Shown: positions 1 through 5,365 of the stretch, piece by piece
Layout of the letters: each line of letters begins with the position of its first letter
Numbering within the stretch: position 1 is the stretch's first letter
Origin: Candidatus Acetothermia bacterium
GTDB taxonomy: Bacteria > Bipolaricaulota > Bipolaricaulia > UBA7950
Direction of reading: 5' to 3'
NCBI GenBank assembly: GCA_003535305.1
Contig: DOHL01000116.1
Location: 1 to 7,303, forward strand
Length of the DNA stretch: 7,303 nucleotides
The notes under the pieces: model-generated
Database searches by the model: none
Seen by the model: only the letters and a program-made list of their open reading frames with translations
Told to the model about the DNA's origin: nothing
Program-made: the position numbers and the translations under genes

Positions 1-9
1 TTTGACTTT

Positions 10-37
10 AGCTGAAAGCTGACGGCTGACCGCTTGC
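10..37 (+). repeat. Degenerate 7-bp tandem repeats, GCTGA type
   Basis: Four consecutive heptamers in register: AGCTGAA (10-16), AGCTGAC (17-23), GGCTGAC (24-30), CGCTTGC (31-37). The first three differ at one or two positions and the fourth is decayed. The array may continue to the left of the window. It differs in sequence from the CGAGG-type arrays at 866-900, 935-969 and 7166-7200 but shares their 7-bp period and intergenic location. Confidence 0.65.
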
Positions 38-60
38 TTACAACCAGGGTATCTTGATAG

Positions 61-78
61 CTAAACAATACAGTTTAG
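61..78 (+). repeat. Short perfect inverted repeat before the methyltransferase RBS
   Basis: CTAAAC (61-66) and GTTTAG (73-78) are perfect inverted copies around a 6-nt AATACA loop, ending 6 nt before the SD site. The stem is only 6 bp and AT-rich, so an operator half-site pair or a weak leader hairpin are both possible and chance cannot be excluded. No convincing -35/-10 pair was found around it. Confidence 0.3.
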
Positions 79-83
79 ATGGT

Positions 84-90
84 AGAGGAA
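84..90 (+). promoter_or_regulatory. Shine-Dalgarno site for the methyltransferase gene
   Basis: AGAGGAA at 84-90 contains GAGG at 85-88, 7 nt before the ATG at 96. It decides the start in favour of ATG 96 over the in-frame TTG at 54. Confidence 0.75.
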
Positions 91-95
91 ATAGG

Positions 96-863
96 ATGCG
101 ATTAGGAGCGAATAGGATCAAACGCTTGCGGCGTCTATCGCAATGCGAAGGATGGCAAGAGAGCGGATTATTACTTGTCGAGGGTCCAGGAGTGGTCGAT
201 GAGCTCCTTGCTTCAAGTTGGCATGTAAAGACCATACTTGCTCTTTCGGCTGAGAAGTGGGCAATGCGGGCTGCAACGCACAATGCGGAATTTATTGAAA
301 TCGATGCGCAAACAGCAAAACGCCTCACCTCATCTGTCTCTCCCCGCGGCGTATTCGCTGTAGCTACTATTCGTACGCACGCGATAGAAGAGATTGTGCA
401 ATCAGACAATGCCTTTCTGTTGCTCCTTGATTCTGTTCAAGACCCAGGGAATGTAGGAACACTGATCCGCACTGCCTGGGCAATGGGGGTAACAGGCGTT
501 ATTCTCGGACCGGGAACAGCACATCGATTATCTCCTAAGGTCCTCCGTGCTGCAGCGGGATCGCTTTTCCATATTCCGGTAGTAGAAGTGAAGAGCTTGG
601 TCGACTTGGTCTGTTCATTGCGTAAGACAGGGTTCACATGCTGTGCGGCAGAACCGCGCGGCGGTGTTCCTATAGAAAAGATCAGTATTGATCGTCCTCT
701 GGTATTGGTGCTCGGAAATGAGGGAGCAGGATTAGACCGCGAAGTGGTAGCCCTCTGCAATAAGATAGTCACAATTCTTCTCTGTAATAACGCCGAGTCA
801 TTGAACGTGGCAGTGAGTGGAGGCATTCTCCTCCATCTACTTCGTACTTACACTTCAAGGTAA
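96..863 (+). CDS. TrmH/SpoU-family (RlmB/YsgA-like) 2'-O-ribose RNA methyltransferase
   Basis: Predicted SPOUT-class, SAM-dependent enzyme that methylates a ribose 2'-OH in rRNA or tRNA; the exact target cannot be read from sequence. With ATG at 96 it is 255 aa, normal for the family. Residues about 25-95 resemble the SpoU substrate-binding domain (LLLVEGPGVVDELL near 25-38). The three knot motifs are intact: motif 1 at 112-131 (DSVQDPGNVGTLIRTA, with the invariant N and R), motif 2 at 205-217 (VLGNEGAGLDREV) and motif 3 at 234-246 (ESLNVAVSGGILL). The ATG at 96 is preferred over the upstream in-frame TTG at 54 because GAGG (85-88) sits 7 nt before it and family members start near here. In Bacillota this gene (ysgA) usually precedes pheST, but here it ends in a convergent intergenic region and pheST does not follow. 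Family call is firm; substrate is unknown. Confidence 0.93.
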   Translation: MRLGANRIKRLRRLSQCEGWQESGLLLVEGPGVVDELLASSWHVKTILALSAEKWAMRAATHNAEFIEIDAQTAKRLTSSVSPRGVFAVATIRTHAIEEIVQSDNAFLLLLDSVQDPGNVGTLIRTAWAMGVTGVILGPGTAHRLSPKVLRAAAGSLFHIPVVEVKSLVDLVCSLRKTGFTCCAAEPRGGVPIEKISIDRPLVLVLGNEGAGLDREVVALCNKIVTILLCNNAESLNVAVSGGILLHLLRTYTSR

Positions 864-865
864 AG

Positions 866-900
866 GAAGGACATAGGAGCGAGGTTCGAGGTCCGAGGTT
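866..900 (+). repeat. Degenerate 7-bp tandem repeats, CGAGG type (left array)
   Basis: Starting three bases after the methyltransferase stop codon are five in-register heptamers that all fit NNAGGNN: GAAGGAC, ATAGGAG, CGAGGTT, CGAGGTC, CGAGGTT. The strand is purine-rich here and switches to pyrimidine-rich from about 913. Positions 876-891 form a 14/16 inverted match with 951-966, so the whole intergenic region could fold back on itself. Confidence 0.7.
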
Positions 901-915
901 TAGAATCTAAAACCT
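896..915 (+). terminator. Possible weak terminator hairpin between convergent genes
   Basis: AGGTTTAG (896-903) can pair with CTAAA-(A)-CCT (907-915) around an AAT loop, with one bulged A. It is followed by a pyrimidine stretch (TCTTTCCTGTTTCTTTC) that is T-rich but broken by C. It lies 33 nt after the methyltransferase stop codon, the right place for a terminator. The stem is AT-rich and the T tract interrupted, so strength is doubtful. No better candidate was found for either strand in 864-1031. Confidence 0.3.
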
Positions 916-934
916 TCTTTCCTGTTTCTTTCTT

Positions 935-969
935 CTCCTCGTTCCTTTATCCTCGCACCTCGATCCTTT
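935..969 (-). repeat. Degenerate 7-bp tandem repeats, CGAGG type (minus-strand array)
   Basis: Read on the minus strand from 969 down, five heptamers stay in register: AAAGGAT, CGAGGTG, CGAGGAT, AAAGGAA, CGAGGAG. They are preceded by TAAG (973-970). The block lies in the convergent intergenic space, 59 bases below the last gene of the aspS cluster. The 25 bases at 949-973, read on the minus strand, match 7162-7186 on the plus strand at 21 of 25 positions. Confidence 0.7.
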
Positions 970-1031
970 CTTACAATACGTCGGACAATTTAAACTTGAC
1001 AGGACACCACGCAGCCGGCAACCAAGTATCT

Positions 1032-1592
1032 CTATTTGCCTTTACGCCTAAATGGCGAGATAGCAGGCGGAGGTGGATATATTCTGCCGGCCAGGCGTAG
1101 TATCAATGTCAACGAGACCATCGCCACACAGACGATAAGCAACACATGAATAAATGGTAGTTCAACGCGCACTGTTCGTGCTGCTCCTCCGATCAGAAGG
1201 CCGATGCCGCTCAACAGAGCCACTGCCATCAGTCGTCGTTTGCCAAGGTTGCTGCACTGCTGATAGACGTCACTCTCTTTGCGGTCACTACCAACAAGAT
1301 ACGGTGAGATCTCACGGTGAAACAGAGATATATCCCACGCTACAAGGGCAAGGGCTATCCCGCTAATGGCAAGAAGATCTATCGCGGTGACAAGCGAAGC
1401 AAAAGCAAGCAGACCAGTGCCAAGGACAAAGAGAAGTGAACTTATCCGCCCATCGCGAAAATAAACTTCAGTCACCCCCCACAATACGGCCAGCAAAAGC
1501 GAGAGGCTCATGAGAATGGGTGATGGAAAGACGGCTATCGCTGCTGCTGCCATCGCCAGGGTGAAGAGAACGAGCGCGAGGTAGTTCATCAT
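1032..1592 (-). CDS. Unrecognised polytopic membrane protein, last gene of the MoxR cluster
   Basis: I do not recognise the family. The 186-residue product is dominated by hydrophobic segments at about 4-22, 25-42, 51-69, 71-88, 119-139 and 146-167, so five or six TM helices. A hydrophilic stretch at 91-120 (HREISPYLVGSDRKESD, then KRR) and a basic, proline-rich tail (YPPPPAISPFRRKGK) follow the positive-inside pattern for cytoplasmic segments. There is no catalytic motif. The start is ATG 1592, not the in-frame GTG 30 bases upstream: AGGAG (1603-1599) stands 6 nt before it, and the ATG overlaps the DUF58 stop codon by 4 nt (ATGA). The alternative ATG at 1589 is adjacent. Its terminal place after MoxR-DUF58, and the coupling, suggest a membrane subunit of the same system. 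The start is well supported; function is unknown. Confidence 0.85.
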   Translation of the reverse strand: MMNYLALVLFTLAMAAAAIAVFPSPILMSLSLLLAVLWGVTEVYFRDGRISSLLFVLGTGLLAFASLVTAIDLLAISGIALALVAWDISLFHREISPYLVGSDRKESDVYQQCSNLGKRRLMAVALLSGIGLLIGGAARTVRVELPFIHVLLIVCVAMVSLTLILRLAGRIYPPPPAISPFRRKGK

Positions 1593-2890
1593 CTTCCGCT
1601 CCTTTGACGGGATAATGCCCACTCGATCTGTGGGGACAATGGCCGCGCAACGTCCCAGTCAACGACTTGTATTCCCACACGCATTAATGCGGAGAGGAGC
1701 GTCTTACGTTCCGCAACAGCAAGGCGATGTGCAAGGATCCATGCGGGGTCATCTGTATGCAGCGCTCGTTCCATAAGCAATGGGTTGGGACTGACAACGA
1801 TAATTTGATATTCACATGCATGAAGGATGTCGAGAATCTCGATATCGTCTTCTGTCAGCGGCGAGACGATAACCAGTTGAGAACGGCTGGGGAAGAAGCG
1901 GGTCGGCATAAAACGCAGATCTTGAAATACGGCTTTGTCTGAGATGTCAACGCGCGCTAACGCTTCAAGCACCCGTTGGCGCTGCCGTTTACCGTAACTA
2001 GGGTATATCCAATCAAGAAAAGCACCGTAAGTCAATAGCCCGACATTATTTCCCAAGTCAAGAAAGTAATCGGCCAACGCTGCCGCTGCCCGGACTGAGC
2101 GGGTAAACAGATCCGAGACGCCGGGATATTGATTGGTCAGTGCGCGTGCATCGAGGATAATCGTTACGTCGGCGATTCGTTCCTGTTCGTATTCATTGAT
2201 GACCAGCCGATCATAGCGGGCATAGGCCTTCCAGTTTATCTGTTTGATATCGTCGCCGGAAGTGTATTCACGTGTGCCGAAGAACTCGGTCCCTTCTCCG
2301 CCTTCCAGCGCTTTGACCACACCGGCGTAAACCTTAGTCCGTCGCGGCCTGATCGGTATTTTGCCGAGTGTTTCGTAACGCGGCAGAACAGTGAGCGTGC
2401 TGTCGCACGGCAGGATCTTTTCCCATGTTCCTATCCCCCACTTATCCCACTGCGTCACCTGCACTCCGGAGAAGCGATGTTTCCCCCGTTCAGTCGAGAA
2501 AGAATACGTAACTCGCGTCGTTTCTCCGCCGGCCAACTCCGTGAGCGTCGTCGCTGTTCCGTCAGTTATTGCCAGTGGTAACGGCAAAAGATCTATCGCC
2601 GCGACAATGAGGGGGCTACCGGTCTCATTGGCAAGTGTAAACACCGCTTCCACCTCTTCTCCTTCCGTAGGGGTGACCGTTGCTATCGATCTGGTCGCTT
2701 CGATCCCGGTCGTCTGTTCGGTCAAAGCAGTGACGATAAAGGCGAGTCCGTATACAAGTAGCGGCATAGTCAAGGCGATCAGTTCTCCCCGGCGCATCAC
2801 TATCCCGGCGATCACCAGCGTGATAATCATGCTGCTCGCCATGGCGATGCGGTTTTGCACTCGCGGCAACGGTCCCGGTCGTATGTTCAT
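1589..2890 (-). CDS. DUF58-domain membrane-anchored protein (YeaD-like)
   Basis: A 433-residue DUF58 protein, usual length for the family, normally encoded next to a MoxR ATPase. Two hydrophobic segments at about 17-33 and 37-57 form an N-terminal hairpin. A beta-rich region at 60-165 (GEEVEAVFTLANETGSPL) resembles the immunoglobulin-like part common in this family. The DUF58 signature is clear at 199-225: EFFGTREYTSGDDIKQINW then KAYAR. A vWA-like fold follows, but its first metal-site motif reads DARAL at 247-251 instead of DxSxS, so a classical MIDAS is probably absent. Family knowledge: DUF58 proteins are thought to be partners or adaptors of MoxR ATPases. The start codon follows the MoxR stop by one base (TGATATG) with no good SD, so translation probably depends on reinitiation. 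Its own stop overlaps the next ATG by 4 nt. Confidence 0.92.
   Translation of the reverse strand: MNIRPGPLPRVQNRIAMASSMIITLVIAGIVMRRGELIALTMPLLVYGLAFIVTALTEQTTGIEATRSIATVTPTEGEEVEAVFTLANETGSPLIVAAIDLLPLPLAITDGTATTLTELAGGETTRVTYSFSTERGKHRFSGVQVTQWDKWGIGTWEKILPCDSTLTVLPRYETLGKIPIRPRRTKVYAGVVKALEGGEGTEFFGTREYTSGDDIKQINWKAYARYDRLVINEYEQERIADVTIILDARALTNQYPGVSDLFTRSVRAAAALADYFLDLGNNVGLLTYGAFLDWIYPSYGKRQRQRVLEALARVDISDKAVFQDLRFMPTRFFPSRSQLVIVSPLTEDDIEILDILHACEYQIIVVSPNPLLMERALHTDDPAWILAHRLAVAERKTLLSALMRVGIQVVDWDVARPLSPQIEWALSRQRSGR
1599..1603 (-). promoter_or_regulatory. Shine-Dalgarno site for the terminal membrane-protein gene
   Basis: AGGAG on the minus strand (1603 to 1599), 6 nt before ATG 1592. 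It lies inside the 3' end of the DUF58 gene and sets the start at the ATGA overlap. Confidence 0.75.
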
Positions 2891-2891
2891 A

Positions 2892-3842
2892 TCAAGAGAT
2901 CTTCGGCACAGCCGTAGTGCGGATGATAGTCTCGATTACATCTGTTGCAGTCAGTTTCTTGGCCCAGAGATCAGGGCTGAGAATCAAGCGGTGCGCCAAA
3001 GCCGGCACAGCCAGCTCTTTGACGTCATCAGGGAGGACATAATCGCGCCCTTCGATAGCGGCTAAAGCGCGCGTCAGTTTGAGTAGAGCCAATGCCCCGC
3101 GCGGGCTGGCGCCGACATAAACATTGGCATCGCTCCGTGTACGCTGAACCAGTTGGACAATATAGCGCTCGATGTCGGGATCGATGAAGACGCTTTCCAC
3201 TGCCTGCCGCGCTTCCAATAATTGTTCTTTATTGGTGACCACAGATAACTCTACTTCGTCTTCTTTGCGAATGTGCCGCCGACTCAAGATTTCAATCTCT
3301 GAATCCATGTCTGGATAACCCATCTCCAAACGAAGAATGAACCGATCGATCTGCGCTTCAGGAAGAGGAAAAGTACCTTCGTACTCGATCGGGTTTTGCG
3401 TTGCGATAACGATAAACGGTAATGATAACAACCGGGATTCTCCTTCCAGTGTAACTTGAAACTCCTGCATCGCCTCCAGTAGAGCTGACTGTGTCTTAGG
3501 CGTAGCCCGATTTATCTCATCGGCCAAAACGATGTTGGCAAAGATCGGACCAGGCCGGAGAGTGAATGTCCCATTATTCCGGTCGAAGATATGGGTTCCG
3601 GTAATATCGCTCGGCAGTAGATCAGGTGTAAATTGAATCCGCCTAAAACTAAGGCCCAGTACCTGAGCAAAACTTTTAGCGACAAGTGTCTTGGCCAAAC
3701 CTGGAAAATCTTCGAACAAGATATGTCCTCCGGAGAAGATCCCGGTCATTACAAGACGCAACGCGTTTCTCTTTCCGATTATCGCCCGTTCCACTTCGGT
3801 GATGATGCGGTCGGACAGCTCTTTGATCTGTAGTATCTTCAT
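2892..3842 (-). CDS. MoxR-family AAA+ ATPase
   Basis: A 316-residue cytoplasmic AAA+ ATPase of the MoxR group, whose members are proposed to act as chaperones for maturation or assembly of partner complexes. Walker A is at 46-52 (FPGLAKT, with Ala where many P-loops have Gly, normal for MoxR). Walker B is at 105-111 (VLADEIN). The MoxR signature RATPKTQSALLEAMQE is at 112-127, sensor 1 at 147-151 (ATQNP), a candidate arginine finger in EAQIDRF (R167) and sensor 2 in GASPRGA (R248). The C-terminal lid helices run to the end, so the protein is complete. The ATG at 3842 lies 6 nt after the upstream stop, with GAGG overlapping that stop codon about 4 nt before it. It immediately precedes its expected partner DUF58. 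The natural substrate is not deducible. Confidence 0.96.
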   Translation of the reverse strand: MKILQIKELSDRIITEVERAIIGKRNALRLVMTGIFSGGHILFEDFPGLAKTLVAKSFAQVLGLSFRRIQFTPDLLPSDITGTHIFDRNNGTFTLRPGPIFANIVLADEINRATPKTQSALLEAMQEFQVTLEGESRLLSLPFIVIATQNPIEYEGTFPLPEAQIDRFILRLEMGYPDMDSEIEILSRRHIRKEDEVELSVVTNKEQLLEARQAVESVFIDPDIERYIVQLVQRTRSDANVYVGASPRGALALLKLTRALAAIEGRDYVLPDDVKELAVPALAHRLILSPDLWAKKLTATDVIETIIRTTAVPKIS

Positions 3843-3848
3843 TTAGCC

Positions 3849-4469
3849 TCACAAAACTCCTTGCTCATATTCTTCCAGACAATCGAGCGCCTGCGATAGT
3901 TGCTCGACAAATGAATATTGCGGTTGAGCAGCGAATCGTCTGATCAGCTTAAATTTTCTCGCTTGCTGTAAATTTGTATCTACAGAGTGCAATATGGCTG
4001 CTATCCGGTGATCACCGATCTTTCCCGCGTAAATCATCTCTGTCGCCTCTTGTGGTGACACTCCGGTCCGTTGAGCGACTATTTTGGCTAACACCGTGAC
4101 AAAACGGTGCGCTACCTGGCGACGTACGATATGATTACGGTCACTCTTGCTGATCAGAGACGCCATTTTCTCTATCAACCCTTGCTGTGCTCCACGGCGG
4201 CGGCTCTGCTGGAAAAAACGGGGAATTCGCCGTTGGAGACGAATCAGGTTTACCACGCTGATCAAACAGATTAAGCCGACGACGACGGTCCATAGAAAAA
4301 ATTGCGGTAAGCGCAGTACTTGTACATACAAGAAGAGTATTGCATCGATCAACGGGCGCAGAAACCACTGCTCGAAAAGATCCGGCAGCACAAAGAGAAG
4401 GAGGAATGAACCAGCAAGGATAAGTGCAGTAGATATCAGCGCAGCACGTCGTTCTTTTGTTATTTTCAT
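3849..4469 (-). CDS. Unrecognised two-TM protein with a cytoplasmic helical domain, MoxR-cluster component
   Basis: No firm family assignment. With ATG 4469 it is 206 residues; the in-frame TTG 33 bases upstream has no SD and would deepen the overlap. The chosen ATG overlaps the DUF4129 stop by 4 nt (ATGA), a typical coupling. A basic start (MKITKERR) precedes TM1 at about 10-29. Residues 30-56 are probably extracytoplasmic and partly amphipathic. TM2 is at about 57-76. A very basic stretch at 78-93 (RLQRRIPRFFQQSRRR) marks the return to the cytoplasm, and the remaining 110 residues look helical and soluble. The segment 134-160 contains TGVSPQEATEMI and GDHRIAAIL, which resembles, from memory, a conserved stretch in small two-TM proteins of haloarchaeal MoxR/DUF58 loci. 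There is no catalytic motif. A scaffold or adaptor for the MoxR ATPase is inference. Confidence 0.85.
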   Translation of the reverse strand: MKITKERRAALISTALILAGSFLLLFVLPDLFEQWFLRPLIDAILFLYVQVLRLPQFFLWTVVVGLICLISVVNLIRLQRRIPRFFQQSRRRGAQQGLIEKMASLISKSDRNHIVRRQVAHRFVTVLAKIVAQRTGVSPQEATEMIYAGKIGDHRIAAILHSVDTNLQQARKFKLIRRFAAQPQYSFVEQLSQALDCLEEYEQGVL

Positions 4470-5365
4470 CCTGAGTAGGTAGAAGCGAGCGCGTTGAGAC
4501 AAGCGAGTGCATCTCTGCGGCGAACAGAGCTCTCTTTGCCGCCATAGCGCACCTCTTCAAAGAGAACGGTGAGTTTTACAATGTGCTCATCCTCAATACC
4601 GGCGTTATAGAGTAGAGAGGTAAACTCCCGCGGAGTGATGGCCGCGGAATCTTTTACTCCTGTAACCCTCGATACGACCAGCTTCATCTCTCTATAGCAA
4701 CGGATAACGATGTCCTGTAGATCTACGCCGCGCTCAATCTGCTCGGCAGCGACCCGTGCTTGCAATGCCAGATCCTGCAGCGTTGACAAGCGGCGACTGC
4801 GATCTTTCCACGCGCGGTAGAAGCGAAACAACAGAAAGACGCCGATGGCGGCGACTGCAGTTGTAACAAAAAAGACAGCCCACAACGGAATTTCCTCAAC
4901 CACCGGCACTATTAGCTCTTCCGGCTCCACAGCCCCATAGGCAACGTCATCTAACGGTTCATCCAGTAATTGCTGCTCGACAGTCTCTAATGGCGCATCA
5001 GGCAGCCACCTCTCCAACAAGGATGTTCCGGCGAAAATGATCCCGGTAAATACGCCGAGCACTACCGCATAAGCAAAGATCCTTCGTCGTCCATACGAAG
5101 TAAGGAGTTCAAGGATCAGTCCGAGTCCGGCCAGGCCCAGTAGAAACAACCAGATCCATTGCATAATTTGCTCCCACGGCAACTCATCTGCAAGTAGAAG
5201 AGGAGCGCCTATCGGCGCTGCTTCAGGGGGCGGCAGCGGTATGCCTGGAGCAAACTTTAGACCATCTAAAGCGCCGCTGAGCAGAATGAGTGAGATCACT
5301 GTCACGCCGGCGAGCATAAAGACGGCCGCCTGGGTTTTTTTGCGATTATTCTTTGCGAGTTTCAT
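4466..5365 (-). CDS. Four-TM membrane protein with C-terminal DUF4129-like domain
   Basis: A 299-residue membrane protein. TM segments lie at about 12-31, 67-87, 95-115 and 160-181. The lysine-rich start, the RRR at 93-95 and the RAWKDRSRR after TM4 place both termini in the cytoplasm. The first outer loop is proline-rich (about 40-52). The second (116-159) has 13 Asp/Glu against one Arg. The C-terminal domain (about 195-295) matches the DUF4129 pattern: YREMKLVVSR at 224-233, TPREF at 244-248, then LTVLFEEVRYGG at 265-276. In many MoxR loci this domain is the tail of a transglutaminase-like protein; no such domain is present here. ATG 5365 lies 20 nt inside the 3' end of aspS and has only a weak SD (AAACAAG), but no other early start exists before TM1. 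Its stop overlaps the next ATG by 4 nt. Confidence 0.82.
   Translation of the reverse strand: MKLAKNNRKKTQAAVFMLAGVTVISLILLSGALDGLKFAPGIPLPPPEAAPIGAPLLLADELPWEQIMQWIWLFLLGLAGLGLILELLTSYGRRRIFAYAVVLGVFTGIIFAGTSLLERWLPDAPLETVEQQLLDEPLDDVAYGAVEPEELIVPVVEEIPLWAVFFVTTAVAAIGVFLLFRFYRAWKDRSRRLSTLQDLALQARVAAEQIERGVDLQDIVIRCYREMKLVVSRVTGVKDSAAITPREFTSLLYNAGIEDEHIVKLTVLFEEVRYGGKESSVRRRDALACLNALASTYSG

Noticed and set aside
54..95. TTG at 54 as methyltransferase start
   Set aside because: ATG 96 has a well-spaced GAGG and matches the family's N-terminal length.
437..826. Minus-strand ORF opposite the methyltransferase
   Set aside because: It is antisense to the conserved knot motifs and has no recognisable domain.
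996..1001. TTGACA as a -35 box in the convergent space
   Set aside because: No -10-like hexamer lies 16-18 bp downstream, and it would transcribe antisense into the cluster with no gene on the plus strand.
1593..1622. GTG at 1622 as start of the terminal membrane protein
   Set aside because: AGGAG at 1599-1603 lies inside the extension and is correctly spaced for ATG 1592.
2391..3065. Long plus-strand ORF opposite DUF58/MoxR (224 codons)
   Set aside because: It is antisense to two genes with clear family motifs, spans their junction, and its translation is low-complexity Ser/Val-rich with no recognisable domain.
4470..4502. TTG at 4502 as start of the two-TM protein
   Set aside because: It has no SD, and the ATG at 4469 forms a 4-nt ATGA overlap like the DUF58/terminal-gene junction.
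5335..5341. A7 tract early in the DUF4129 gene as a programmed frameshift or slippage site
   Set aside because: The reading frame (CGC AAA AAA ACC) does not fit the X XXY YYZ slippery pattern, and the gene is intact in frame on both sides.
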